A stretch of 64,000 bases of DNA from Bretschneidera sinensis. Lineage: Eukaryota > Streptophyta > Magnoliopsida > Brassicales > Akaniaceae. The notes under the pieces are model-generated. The model was not told the DNA's origin, searched no databases, and saw only the letters and a program-made list of their open reading frames with translations. Shown in pieces: positions 10,219 through 20,343 of this stretch. A program made the position numbers and the translations under genes. Numbering within the stretch: position 1 is the first letter of the stretch; each line of letters starts with the position of its first letter. The stretch covers positions 25,691,727 through 25,755,726 of the forward strand of contig CM043703.1 of NCBI GenBank assembly GCA_023935145.1, in the 5' to 3' direction.

Positions 10219-12657
10219 CTAATCTTTTGGCAAGGAATACTTAAAGTCCACCGCATATGGCTCAAGTGTTCTTGGTGTTGCCCACTCACTATCACTAGTA
10301 GGGTATTTGGTTCTCGCATCCATGTGACTTCTCTCAAGTGACTCCTCAAAGCATGGTTGCCATGATTTCTTAATAAATTCCTGTGACTTATCAAAAATAT
10401 CAACAACATTAACGGCATGGGAATAAATTAAAGAATCATCGAACTTTAAATTATTAGGAGGGAATTCCATAGAATTATCTTTAGTGTGCTCATCCTCCAA
10501 ATTGAGCTTATCAACCATGTAAGTATCGACACACTCATTCTCTTCATGTGGCTGTTTTGAGACTCGAAAAACATTTATCTCTAAAGTTCTATTTCCAAAT
10601 GATAATGTCATTAAGCCATTCCTACAATTAATGAGGGCATTGGCAGTGGCAAGGAATGGTCTTCCAAGTATCAAAGGAATTTTGGACTCCGTGTTTACAG
10701 TAGAAACAGTATCTAAAACCAAAAAATCAATAGGATAGTAGAAATTATCAATTTGCAACAAAACATCTTCTACAATACCTCTTGGTTTTCTTACCGATCT
10801 ATCCGCTAATTGAAGTACCACGGAGGTTGGTTTGATCTCACCTAGACTGAGTTGCAAGTACATGGAGTATGGCATGAGGTTCACACTAGCACCCAAATCT
10901 AGCAATGCTTGGCCACAAGATTTGTTTCCAATTTGACAAGCCACTGTTGGACAACCCGGATCTTTATATTTGGGCGGTGTCTTGCTGTCAATTATTGCAC
11001 TTGCTTGCTCCATTAGGAATGCCGTCTTCTTCACATGATGCCTCTTCTTGAGTGTGCATAGATCCTTGATAACTTTAGCATAGTTGGGAATCTGTTTTAT
11101 AACATGAAGAAGAGGGAGGTTAATTTTAACATGCTGAAGTTGTTCAAGAATCTCACCTTTTGACGCTGAATTTATCTCCTTAGTTTTAAGGAGTGCTTGA
11201 GGGAAAGGCACCGGTGGGCGATAAACATCACGGGCCTCTTGTTCCTTGGGGGTTTCATCCTTGTTACTCAAGTTTGATGGTAGAGTGGGACCATCAATTT
11301 TCTTACCGCTACGGGTGATTATGGCATTAACCTCTTTAACATTTTGATTTCCAGGATTGGAGGTTTGTGCCATATGTTGTCCCCTTGGATTTTGTTGTGT
11401 TTGCGAAGGAAACTGTCCTTGCTCTTGAATCGCCAAGAAACTAGTCAACTTAGTGAGTTGGCTCTTTATCTCCTTTTGTTCCACTTTGATCCCTTGTTGC
11501 TCCTCTAACAACTGTTGATTTATTTTGCCTTGATCTTCCACATTCTTGGCATATACCTGCATAAATGACTTAAACATATATTCCAAAGGTAAAGATTGTT
11601 GAGGTGCATTATATGAAGTTACTTCCGGTTGCCATTGGGTACTTGAGTGGGCAGGAGGTTGTGTATCGGGTTTCCAATTAAAATTTGGGTGATTTTTCCA
11701 ACCGGGGTTGTAGGTGTTAGAGTAGGGTGAGTGTGGTTTCCCAAAGGGTATACCTAAAGCATTACACTCTTCCTTCATCTCAAAATAAATTGGACAATCC
11801 TTAGGTAAATGATCCACCCCATTACACATGAAACAAGGCTCATAGGACTCTACCCTACCAACCGGTTCAGGAGCCCTAGCATTTCTAGTTTTTAAGGCTT
11901 CAATTTCCTTAGTTAGGGCTTCTAAACGGGCTTTAATGTTATCCTCTTCCTTAAGTTGATAAATCCCAGCGGGTTGATTTCTCCTAGTGCTTTCCATGGC
12001 ATTTGGTCCTGTCCAAGTGTAGGATTTTTCTGATAGGTCATCTAGGAAATCTATGGCTTGGTCGGGATCTTTTTGAAGAAAATCTCCATTGCACATCATT
12101 TCTATGAACTGCCTTTCCCTACTTAGGAGTCCATCATAGAAATAGCTAACTACCCGCCAACTCTCATACCCATGGTGTGGACAAGAATTCAATAGGTCCT
12201 TGAAACGTTCCCAAACTTGATATAAGGTTTCGCTCTCTTTTTGTGCAAAGTTTGAGATTTGTCTCTTGAGGTTATTGGTCTTATGGGTTGGGAAGTGTTT
12301 TTGGAAGAAAACTCGTGTCATCTCATCCCAACTACCTATTGACCTAGGCCTTAATGAGTATAGCCAAGCCTTGGCTTTTTCTATAAGTGAAAAAGGAAAA
12401 AACCTAAGTTTAACGGTGTCTATCATATCAGCCCTACTGTGAAAAGTTGCTATTACTTCCTCAAATTCCCTAATGTGGACATAGGGGTTTTCATTCTCAA
12501 ACCCATTGAAGGTTGGTAGCAATTGGATTATGCCTGGCTTAAAATCAGGTTGTTGAACATTAGGGGGGAACATGATACAAAATGGGATGGCTGTTCGGCT
12601 AGGGTGCAAGTAGTCTTTAAGTGTCCTAGCAACAATTTCATTGTGATTTTCGGCCAT
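10219..12657 (-). CDS. Gag-aspartic protease polyprotein, 812 aa, Athila-like Ty3/gypsy
   Basis: This is a single uninterrupted ORF. The N-terminal third is a retrotransposon gag: RTLKDYLHPSRT near the start, then LLPTFNGFENENPYVHI, the WLYSLRP block and the ETLYQVWERFKDLL..CPHHG helix region. A zinc knuckle-like CFMCNGVDHLPKDCP follows at about residue 275. The middle has NAIITRSGKK, typical of this lineage. The retropepsin domain follows at about 570-700, with ALLDLGASVNLMPYS (active-site Asp-Leu-Gly in place of the usual DTG/DSG), LQLADRS and PLILGRPFLATANALI. It would form particles and mature itself. Codons are intact, matching the young LTRs. The start at 12657 is the first ATG and fits homologous gags. 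The C-terminal 100 residues are unassigned. Confidence 0.92.
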   Translation of the reverse strand: MAENHNEIVARTLKDYLHPSRTAIPFCIMFPPNVQQPDFKPGIIQLLPTFNGFENENPYVHIREFEEVIATFHSRADMIDTVKLRFFPFSLIEKAKAWLYSLRPRSIGSWDEMTRVFFQKHFPTHKTNNLKRQISNFAQKESETLYQVWERFKDLLNSCPHHGYESWRVVSYFYDGLLSRERQFIEMMCNGDFLQKDPDQAIDFLDDLSEKSYTWTGPNAMESTRRNQPAGIYQLKEEDNIKARLEALTKEIEALKTRNARAPEPVGRVESYEPCFMCNGVDHLPKDCPIYFEMKEECNALGIPFGKPHSPYSNTYNPGWKNHPNFNWKPDTQPPAHSSTQWQPEVTSYNAPQQSLPLEYMFKSFMQVYAKNVEDQGKINQQLLEEQQGIKVEQKEIKSQLTKLTSFLAIQEQGQFPSQTQQNPRGQHMAQTSNPGNQNVKEVNAIITRSGKKIDGPTLPSNLSNKDETPKEQEARDVYRPPVPFPQALLKTKEINSASKGEILEQLQHVKINLPLLHVIKQIPNYAKVIKDLCTLKKRHHVKKTAFLMEQASAIIDSKTPPKYKDPGCPTVACQIGNKSCGQALLDLGASVNLMPYSMYLQLSLGEIKPTSVVLQLADRSVRKPRGIVEDVLLQIDNFYYPIDFLVLDTVSTVNTESKIPLILGRPFLATANALINCRNGLMTLSFGNRTLEINVFRVSKQPHEENECVDTYMVDKLNLEDEHTKDNSMEFPPNNLKFDDSLIYSHAVNVVDIFDKSQEFIKKSWQPCFEESLERSHMDARTKYPTSDSEWATPRTLEPYAVDFKYSLPKD

Positions 12658-12687
12658 GTTAGGGGAAATAAATAAAACAGAAAGAAA

Positions 12688-12780
12688 ATTAATTAATTAA
12701 TTAATTAAAAAAAATCAAAACAAAGAGCAAAGAACAAAAAAATAAAAAAAAATCAGAAAATCAAGACTTCAAGACTTCAA
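12688..12780. repeat. A-rich leader with short TTAA repeats
   Basis: The stretch between the gag start and the PBS contains about six tandem ATTA/TTAA units (12688-12708) and A-rich runs. It is the untranslated leader of the gypsy element, with no ORF of note. Confidence 0.6.
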
Positions 12781-12842
12781 GAAAGGAACGATATTACCGT
12801 TTTGTCTCAAAGTTGACAATCTTCCTTGTTTGTAAGCGCGTC

Positions 12843-12860
12843 TCCCCGGCAACGGCACCA
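12843..12860 (-). other. Primer-binding site for tRNA-Asp
   Basis: The plus strand reads TCCCCGGCAACGGCACCA. It equals the plant tRNA-Asp 3' end including CCA except for one G-to-A change. On the minus strand it lies five bases inside the 5' LTR. Athila-type elements commonly use tRNA-Asp. Confidence 0.88.
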
Positions 12861-12865
12861 AAATT

Positions 12866-14214
12866 TGATTACGCCTAAAACAGTAACACGGTGTTGTAGT
12901 ACGGCTTTGGGGTGTCGATTCCACAGGGAGACAAATTAACTATAAAGGAAGGTGTAAACTTTAATATGAGACGATATGATCAAATTAAATATAGAATCTG
13001 AAATTTGATAGTGAGACAATTGTGTAAAGTAGATTGTGAAATATAATAGGAGAGCAAAAAGGATCCGGGAATCCTCCCTAGGTTTGTTGCCCTAATCCTA
13101 ACTTGATTCAGTTGTTTTTATCTCGATTGCAAGTTTCACATCCCAAACAGGCAATCAGCAAATATTCAATTAAAGCACATGTATAAACCCTAATTTGATT
13201 GTTATGAAATATTCTTTATTTTCAATTCATGCACATATGATCTATCCTTTAAGTTTATCAAGAAACGATAATATATCTTTGATGACAATATTGCAGTAAT
13301 GGACAAACCTAAAGGCTAGATCTACCGGACTCAATCATACCCAAATAATCTTGACATAAAGAAAGCATGACTAAATCTATATCAAGGAAAAAGATACAAT
13401 CACCGAATTAGATGAAATCTTTATAATTAGAATAAAAGTAAATCATAACAATATTTGAATGTTAAAGCTCCATTACAACTGAATCAAATAAGGGAAATAG
13501 AAACAACTACACCTAGGGATTCATCCCTTCTCCTTGCTTGGAGATTAGTTAGCCATGGGGCTCATGGTTGCACAATGGAAGGAAAGTTGCTGCTCTCTTG
13601 AGTTCTCCAGATTTTTCAATATCTAATTACAAACCCTAAGTGGTATATTTATAGTATACAAGGTCTAGGGGTGTTTTAGGGTTTGAATAAGTCATTAAAG
13701 ACCTAATTAGGGTCTAACTCGGAGTGCACAAGGCTGTGCGCGCGCTGATTCAGAAAGTCTGACCTCTGTCCGCTAAAATTACCATAACTTCCTCTAGAGA
13801 AATGATTTTAACGAACCGTAAAATCCTCCATAAAATAGACTTCCATATCTTTCTAACCGTATGTGACACACTTCCTGGTTCTTTCTACATCGATACAGTT
13901 TAATTTCTAAAGATGGTTGATTTGTATGCCAACTCCAGCAACTTAGTGAAAACTCCTTCCATAGTTTCTCTTCATCTTGGCTCTTCCGCGATCATTCTTT
14001 TGCTTGAGTGTTCAATGGAACTTCGTGTTTCAAAATGATGATAGCTTTTTCATATCCTTTAACTCAAGATACCTGAAAAATTAACCGAAATAAATTAATG
14101 CTCCAAAAATACCACTTTAGAGTTGTTAATGAATAAAAATGCAATTAAGACCTAAATCAACCCTAAAGTGCTAACAAATAAGTACGAATATAATGCATTT
14201 AATGGCTATTATCA
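12866..14214 (-). repeat. 5' LTR of the nested gypsy element
   Basis: This 1349-bp copy has the same ends as 7142-8490 and is about 98.7% identical by eye. It is flanked on the right by the second TTAGT (14215-14219). Confidence 0.95.
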
Positions 14215-14219
14215 TTAGT
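14215..14219. repeat. Target-site duplication TTAGT, right copy
   Basis: This perfectly matches 7137-7141. The SIRE-like gag frame continues beyond it. Confidence 0.9.
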
Positions 14220-14775
14220 TCAAATTCCTCAATGTTCCTACCAAGAAGCTTCAAACTATTAACAATAGTGGTGAAATGTGAGTGCATTTGAGAAATTGTT
14301 TCGTTAGGAGACATTTTGAAAGATTCATACTTGGACACTAGCATATAATTTTTTGATTTTTTAACTTCACTAGTTCCTTCATATGTAACTTGCAATTTAT
14401 CTCAAATCTCCTTAGCCGAAATACAAACAGAAATTTCATTATATTAAGAAATATCTAAAACACAATGTAAAATACTTGTGGCTCTACTATTTAGAGACAT
14501 CATTCTACAATCCTCTTCATTGAACTCAGTTTTGAGTTTAGGCATTGTATGATTGATTTCTCCAATAGTTATTTCCTTTGTAAGAATTCTAGTTCCTTCC
14601 TCAATGACTCTCCATAAATTGTAATCTTGTCATTCGACAAAGATTTTCATTATGTTTTTCCAATAGTTATAGTTGGAGCCATTGAATAAGGGAGGCCTAG
14701 TATAGGAATGTCCTTTAGAATAGCTATTTGATGCCACCGGATCAACTCAAGAATTTTAAACCTGAAATTGAGAAC
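14220..14775 (-). pseudogene. SIRE-like Copia gag, N-terminal part
   Basis: The minus-strand frame at 14171-14395 reads as a UBN2-type Copia gag (LQVTYEGTSEVKKSKNYMLVSKYESFKM..ETISQMHSHFTTIVNSLKLLG). Upstream, up to 14760, weaker matches with stops include the region before LQVTYEG. The reading resumes after the gypsy element at 7136, which confirms the insertion point inside gag. Confidence 0.8.
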
Positions 14776-14790
14776 GAGGCTCTGATACCA
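14776..14790 (-). other. Primer-binding site for initiator tRNA-Met
   Basis: The plus strand GAGGCTCTGATACCA is the reverse complement of the TGGTATCAGAGC primer-binding site. It ends two bases before the 5' LTR, the standard Copia arrangement. Confidence 0.85.
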
Positions 14791-14792
14791 AT

Positions 14793-15998
14793 TAAAGACT
14801 GTGGTTCCAACCCAAGAGGGGGGTGAATTGAGTTTTTAAAAACTTTTGCTAATTACTTGTAAGTTTATAAAAACAGTTAAATGCACAGGCATACAAGCAA
14901 GTAATGTGCTTTAAGTAAAAGAGATTAATGAAGAGAAAGTGCAAACTCAGTTTATAGTGGTTCGACAATATTGGATTCGTTCTGACCCTACGTCCACTCT
15001 CTTCAAGGAAACTTATTGAAGCCACCAAAACTTTTAGTCGTACAACTTCACGGGTGTTGTACAAACCTTACAACCGATCCTTTCCTCTCGAAAGCTAATC
15101 CCTTCCTCTCGGAATCTAATCCCTTCCTTACGGAAGCTTACAAAGAAGTGTTTAATTCTAAACACTCTAAGAATTATTACAAATCTTTCCCCTTTACAAT
15201 AACTGTGAGTTGTTGTAAAGAAAATGGTAGAGAGATAGCAATGAGTGCTTTTAAAAATGAATAATTTCTTTCTTTCAAGAAAAACCTTGAAGAATGGCTC
15301 AACAATAAATTTTTCAAAGCTTTTAAGAATTAATGAGCAAACTTTTGAATTGAATGTGTAATCTTGTTGTTTTAAATGCTCATTGAAGTGGGTTTATATA
15401 GCCTTGAGTCAATATGGCCATTAGACACTGACTTGATAGGTTTGGTGCATTAAATGCTCAAGTCTCGTGTCTCAAACGGTTAATTTTCGAATTACCAGTT
15501 GACTAGATCTTTGTACCAGTGGACTGGGTCAAGTGAGAGATCTCACTTTTAGGTTGTGGGAGAGTACCAGTGGACTGGGAACTTTCTGTCCCAGTTGTCA
15601 GTCAACTGGGTCCTTGACACTATTCAACTGGGAACCTTCTGTCCCATATCCCAATCGACTGGTAGAAGGAGCCAGTCGACTAGGTTATCCTTCAATCCAG
15701 TTTTTCATGTTTCAAAATGTTTTTGACTTGGAAGAGTTTGAATAAATAGTTTTGTCAAAATTCTTTTGTAAAAAGAGCCATAAGATTAGCTACTTACTTG
15801 ATCATAAGAGATTTATAGTTTGGTTCAATACCTTAATGCCTATTCTATATCTTATGTCTTGTCTTGGTGTCTAATAAGGGTTGAGTTCTTGCATCTTGAT
15901 TCTTTGCTGAAAGCTTTTATTGTTTAAACACTTAAATAAAACTGTTAGTACAATTTGAATAGTGTTTTGTCATTATTAAAATTTAGATAAGGGTCAAC
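14793..15998 (-). repeat. 5' LTR of the SIRE-like element
   Basis: This segment lies directly beyond the PBS and is homologous along its length to the solo LTR at 57397-58574: the same 'GGTTCCAACCCAAGAGGG' start region, CTCTCGGAA..CTTAC repeats, TATA region and end GGGTCAAC. On the minus strand a TATA box (CTATATAAAC) lies near 15394-15403. Upstream U3 at about 15494-15690 holds seven palindromic 15-mer copies. Both copies begin TA rather than TG on the plus strand. The outer end (near 15998) is uncertain by a few bases. Confidence 0.82.
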
Positions 15999-16049
15999 GG
16001 TCAATCAGGTGTAAGGTCGAGGAGAGAGCACAGTAAGAAGATAAGTTGA

Positions 16050-17060
16050 AGTTAACTACCATGACCTAAACACTCATTTATAGAAGTACACTCCAGTAAA
16101 AGAAAGGACAGATTCAATCGAGGCTACAACCAGGACCACATCACTGAAAGAGATAAGCCCAAAAGAAGGAGTCTTAGACACTCTGTCCGAGACAATGAAT
16201 CAGTGTTGAACTCCCGTCCGAATAAAAATCCTTACGATCATGATATGTTCGAAGTGAACAAACATATCAAAAATATAAATGAGCATCTAAGACTAACTTG
16301 AAGTAGAGAAGAGTGGATATCCTAGATGAAATATGCATTCAAAGCTCACTGTGATGAGAAGATGGTGTTCACCTTCAATATGTCAGTTATGGAATAATAC
16401 ATGGGAAAAATTGTTTGATAACCACTTTGAGATTTACAAGTATATTATATTGTTGCATAACCACTCAGATGCAATATATCTAACCCTTTTCCTATAACTT
16501 TGATAAAGATAGTAAGGACTTGGTTATCTCGCTTGACCTCCACCTCTATCAATTCATTTCATAACCTCAAGGTCTTATTCACAACCAACTTTTTTTGGAG
16601 TCAAATCCTTAATCAAACACCTAAAATTTTGTTTAACATCAGATAATCGCCTGAAGAAGGCCTCTGCAATTACATTGCCTAATTTAGAACTCAGTTTTTA
16701 CAAGATCATGATTTTGACTAACAAGTCATCATGATCACTTTGATTAATGGCCTTGAGCCTTCAATTTTAGTCATCATCTTTCTAGAATCCAATGCCAATC
16801 AATACTCGAACTTTTGTTAAAGCCGACTAGTTCTTTATTGCGGAGGAGGACCAAGTCTTTTGCAAGAAAAGTGAGGAGGGTGAAATGGACAAGAAGAGAA
16901 AATATCAAGAAGGGTCAAGTGCCAAGGATGATCAGAGGAAATGATCCCAAGGGGGAGACCAAAAGAACAATAGGTTAAAGAGAGCCCGTTAGGGATTTGA
17001 GAGATACACTTCTCTTAACACCTTGATGACTGACCTTGTGATGGAAATTGTTGACCAAGA
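16050..17060 (+). pseudogene. Tat-lineage gag remnant
   Basis: Broken plus-strand frames show patches typical of the Tat gag C-terminal half. These are an AFKAHCDEKM-like block near 16340, 'FIAEEDQVFCKK' near 16835, a basic KKRKYQEGSS segment, and RYTSLNTLM near 17003, where intact relatives have a 'RYTPLN' motif. Frameshifts and stops occur every few dozen codons. Confidence 0.6.
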
Positions 17061-17509
17061 TATTGTTTGATGACCGAGTAAGATCAAGACAACACCAAAC
17101 AAGAGAGATAAAACTTGATTTTGTCGATTCTCACAATGATTATGGCCATGACACCACATGTTGTTCTTGATTGATCTGGGATGAATACAATGAAAATAGT
17201 TGTGTCAACATACCATTTGAAGAAAAAGTTCCCAATAGAACATGGTGTTGGAGAAGTTAAAGAAAACCAAGCAGCACTCAAACTTGTTATCTTACCTCGG
17301 TACAAACTGGTGTTGGAGAAGTGAAAGATAAGCTTGACATCTTGAAGATTGAAGATTTAAAAGATGGAGTAAAGAACCCAAGATACAAACTGGTGGAAGA
17401 ACTAATCTTAAAGCTCTTAAAAGAAAAGAAAAAAAAGGAAAATGAAAATATAGTCTAAATTGGATCCAACCTGAAGGGGGCTCTGAGTTCAGCTAACAAC
17501 ATTTCTTAG

Positions 17510-17845
17510 AAAAACCAAGATATTTTCGTCTGGTCAGCATCAGAAATGCCAGGGATTGACCTCGAACACAAACTAGTCATGCAAAAGAAAAGGTTCTTCA
17601 GTTCGAAAAGATAGCAGGCCATAAATGCAAAGATGGACAAAATCCTTAAGGCGAGATTCATCCGAGAAATCAATTATTTGGAGTAGTTGGCCAAAGTTGT
17701 TATGGTAAATAAGTCAAACAGGAAATAAAAATTTATATAAACTTCACCAATCTAAAAAAAATCTTTCTGAATGATAGTATCTCCTTGCCCAAGATAAATC
17801 AGTTGGTTAACACCATTCTAGGTTATGAAATGCTCAATTCTCATA
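17510..17845 (+). pseudogene. Tat-lineage reverse transcriptase N-terminal remnant
   Basis: Plus-strand frames contain the conserved RT entry region: EMPGIDL near 17545, QKKR and FSSKR near 17585, ILKARFIREI near 17640, LAKVVMVNKSN near 17690, and SISLPKINQLVNTILGYEML near 17780-17835. This corresponds to the family block ending in 'D.FPLPRIDQLVD..AGHELLSFMDAYSGYN', but the catalytic region is missing. The remnant stops where the 56-bp repeat begins. Confidence 0.75.
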
Positions 17846-18380
17846 TTAATATTCGAAGTGAAGGCCCATATTAGAAGTCTTACCTTAAATAGTTTTTCAT
17901 CTTAAAATCCAAAGTGAATGCCTCGATTCAAAGCCTCATATGAGTCGTGTTTCCACCTTAAAATCTGAAGTGAAGAACTCGATAAGAAGCCTCAACTCAG
18001 ATGCGTTCTCACCCCAAAATCCGAAGTGAATGTCCCGATGAGACACCTCATCTCGGGTAGATTTTCATCTAAAGTTTGAGGTGAATGTTCGATTAAGCAT
18101 CTAACCTTAGACAAATTCTTGTTTAACGTCCGAGATGAGAGCACCGATGAAACACCTCATCTTAGACAGATTCTCATCTAAAGTCCGAGGTGAAGGAACC
18201 AATGAGACGCTTCACTTCAGACCGATTCTCGTTTAATTTTAAGGTCAAAGAACCGATGAAGCACCTTACCTCGGACTTTGAGGTGAAATAACCGAAAAGA
18301 TGCCTCACCTCGGATGAACTCAAACTTTAGAGGCCAAGGTGAAAACACCGAAGAGGCTCCCCACTTCAGATTCTGAGTTA
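17840..18380 (+). repeat. 56-bp minisatellite, about nine degenerate copies
   Basis: The repeats are contiguous, each close to 56 bp. I measured 56 between successive 'AAAATCYGAAGTGAA' starts in at least three units. The unit reads roughly AAAGTCCGAGGTGAA, then a CCGATGAGACACCTCA segment, then CTCGGACAGATTCTCATCT. Within it the halves CCGAGGTGA and TCACCTCGG are inverted. The array is in the region between decayed Tat pol and the 3' LTR. Confidence 0.8.
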
Positions 18381-19130
18381 GGTTCTTATCCCAATAATTC
18401 AATATTACTCCCTCAAACTGAATTCCATCTCTAAAGGAATGAAGAGCATATGATATGGAAAAATACACCACCTTGTACAAAGCTAACACGTAGCAACCCC
18501 TAGGGTAATTTGGTATTTTCAAACTATAATTCCCTTATCTAATTTAAAAAGAACACCTAGCCACCAAGAAGACAATGACTTTCCTTTTCAATCAAGAGTA
18601 AAAAGATAATTTCACCTAACCCTTTGGTTAGGGGATCCACCACTTTTTCTCATTAGGGTAAGGTTCTTTATCCCTTGATAAATGACTCACATTATTCCAT
18701 TTATCTAATTTATGTCACTATTTTCCAAATATTCTATATTTCCCCAAGGCATCCACTGATTTAAGCATCAAAGGGTCTCCGCGAAGAATAAACCTCATGT
18801 GCAAGCCGATTGAATGATTAATTAAAGTTTTACACGTGAAACTTAAGTAAGAAAGCCCAATGTGAAACAATAAATTATTGAATGAAATATTAAATGAAAA
18901 TGGGCATTCAAAGGAATCAAAACTACAACTTGGAGCATTAATACCATATTTAAAAATAGTTGAATTACCAATCATCCAACAAGTTTAAACTTATGGGAAA
19001 TGCCCAATTATTTCTTTATACTTTAACAAGAGAGGAAATATTTAAAGTTGAGAGAGTATATGAAACCTAAGTTTTGATCGAGGTTGAAAAAATGGGAAAA
19101 CTGGTTGATACTCAAATATATAAGAAAACA
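18381..19130 (+). other. Non-coding 3' region of the decayed Tat element
   Basis: I see no conserved protein motif and no tandem repeat. The short ORFs (18217-18522, 18718-18975, minus) do not resemble known proteins. The stretch lies between the 56-bp array and the 3' LTR. Confidence 0.5.
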
Positions 19131-19603
19131 TGATGTGGACAAAATTCCACCGTCCATTCAGATGGTGACACGAGGCATGATTGTGGGCAAAATTCTCACT
19201 TTCTCGCCTTGGGTAAAATAATAATTATCTGCCTAAAGGCAAAACGTTAATTGCTGCGTTAACACTTCTAGTCTAATCTTAGTCATCCAGATAAACAATC
19301 CAAGTACAGTTTCCTAATCATGATTAATCCCTTTCAACTATAAGAAAGGCTTTGTAAACCGTTTCCCCTAAACACAATATCTCACTTTAAAACACCCCTT
19401 ATTACTTAAGTCCTTTTGGTTTTCTCTACAACTGTTAATGACTTAAAGCATTGGAGGGTCCTTTAGGAATTCTAACTTTGGGTCACCTAGTGTCTCTATT
19501 TGTGGCTTTTAAGGCTCCCTTGGTCCAACTCCGTTAAGTGACTCAGTCGTCTGATCTAATTTGCTAGCTATTTTTTTTCGGTCCAGTCAAATTTTGATCA
19601 TCA
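19131..19603 (+). repeat. Probable 3' LTR of the decayed Tat element
   Basis: The 473-bp segment starts TGATGTGG and ends GATCATCA, giving TGATG/CATCA inverted ends like the Tat LTR at 54720-55238. A TATA-like ACTATAAGAAAG lies near 19338. No partner LTR remains in the window, so the call rests on ends, position and similarity of layout. Confidence 0.55.
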
Positions 19604-20003
19604 ATAAGACATTTTGGAGATTTTTTGTCTAGTTAATGGACATCCAACCTTAAGTAAACGGAGCAATTATAGAGTTTCAAATGAACTTGGGTAGCATTTG
19701 GATTTATGAATTTGCAATACAAGTATTTGTATTTCAAATTAGTTTTTTTTTTTTTTTAAAAAGTATAGATAAACTAATATTTTTATATTAACATTCACAT
19801 TGATTAATTAATCCAATATTCAAAATTTATTAATTTAAAATATATTTTAAAAACAATATTTATAAACCTAACTTTATATTTAAATCCATGCATTTTAAAT
19901 TAATGTTTTTAAAATCTAAATAAAGATGAAATCGAAATAAACCACGAGAATATTACCTTGACTTTCAAATATGTATGTAATTTAGCTAAAGATATTATAC
20001 GTA
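19604..20003. other. AT-rich spacer
   Basis: I see no gene or clear repeat. There is a poly-T run at 19741-19756 and AT-rich unique sequence up to the Copia TSD at 20004. Confidence 0.6.
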
Positions 20004-20008
20004 GACCT

Positions 20009-20305
20009 TCAAATGATTGTAGCTGAAGTCAAGGCTGAAGATCAAGAAGATAAGAATCTTGAGTTATTGAAAAATATACAGCCACATGAAGTGCCAAGAT
20101 CATAGCAGTAAATCAGGAGGATAACAATGAGGAGATACAATCTTGAGTGATTTAAATTGTATAGCTGTAGGAGTTTGAATTATTCAATGTAAAAGTAGAA
20201 AATCAGTTGTAATTACATTAGTATAAATTGCTATGTATGCTACATGAAAGATTGTGCAGAAAAACAAATATTTTCAAAATACTCTTGTCTATCAATTATC
20301 TTACA
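20009..20305 (+). repeat. 5' LTR of the small Copia element
   Basis: This 297-bp segment is preceded by GACCT and followed by TGGTATCATTTGAGC at 20306, a degenerate tRNA-Met PBS. It starts TCAA rather than TG and ends CA. A TATA-like GTATAAATTG near 20221 gives a plausible promoter. Confidence 0.9.
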
Positions 20306-20343
20306 TGGTATCATTTGAGCCGTGAAAAGACCAACGTCTACCT

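Larger units (their letters stand above)
7142..14214 (-). mobile_element. Non-autonomous Ty3/gypsy (Athila-like, TR-GAG type) element
   Basis: A complete 7073-bp element lies on the minus strand. It has two LTRs of exactly 1349 bp (12866-14214 is 5', 7142-8490 is 3'), a PBS for tRNA-Asp, one long intact ORF for gag plus aspartic protease, a polypurine tract, and a perfect TTAGT TSD. By eye the LTRs differ at about 18 positions (near 1.3%), mostly transitions, so the insertion is recent. RT, RNase H and integrase are absent. It must borrow these from a related autonomous element, so it fits the class described as terminal-repeat retrotransposons with GAG. Confidence 0.93.
2890..15998 (-). mobile_element. 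SIRE/Maximus-like Ty1/copia element, split by a nested gypsy insertion
   Basis: Minus-strand order is 5' LTR (14793-15998), tRNA-Met PBS (14776-14790), gag start (14220-14775), a nested gypsy element (7142-14214), rest of gag (about 6270-7136), integrase, reverse transcriptase and RNase H ending near 3020. Gag-INT-RT-RH order and the sequences fit Copia of the SIRE/Maximus type. Many frames are broken and no LTR matching the 5' LTR follows the RNase H end, so the 3' end is missing or replaced. The element is an inactive relic. Confidence 0.8.
15999..19603 (+). mobile_element. Decayed Tat-lineage Ty3/gypsy element
   Basis: Plus-strand order is gag remnants (16050-17060), RT remnant (17510-17845), a 56-bp minisatellite (17840-18380), non-coding 3' region, and a 3' LTR (19131-19603). 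Every coding part is full of stops. The protein fragments match Tat/Ogre/Retand-type gypsy elements. The left end is cut by the SIRE LTR at about 15998. Most of pol after the RT fingers/palm start is gone. Confidence 0.65.

Noticed and set aside
12843..12860. tRNA-Asp-like sequence as a tRNA gene
   Set aside because: Only the 3' 18 bases match and the position next to the LTR shows that it is a primer-binding site.
15016..15264. 82-codon ORF with repeated FLSxxNPFL motif
   Set aside because: It lies wholly inside the SIRE-like LTR. The repeat comes from short CCTTCCTCTCGGAA units in the LTR leader region.
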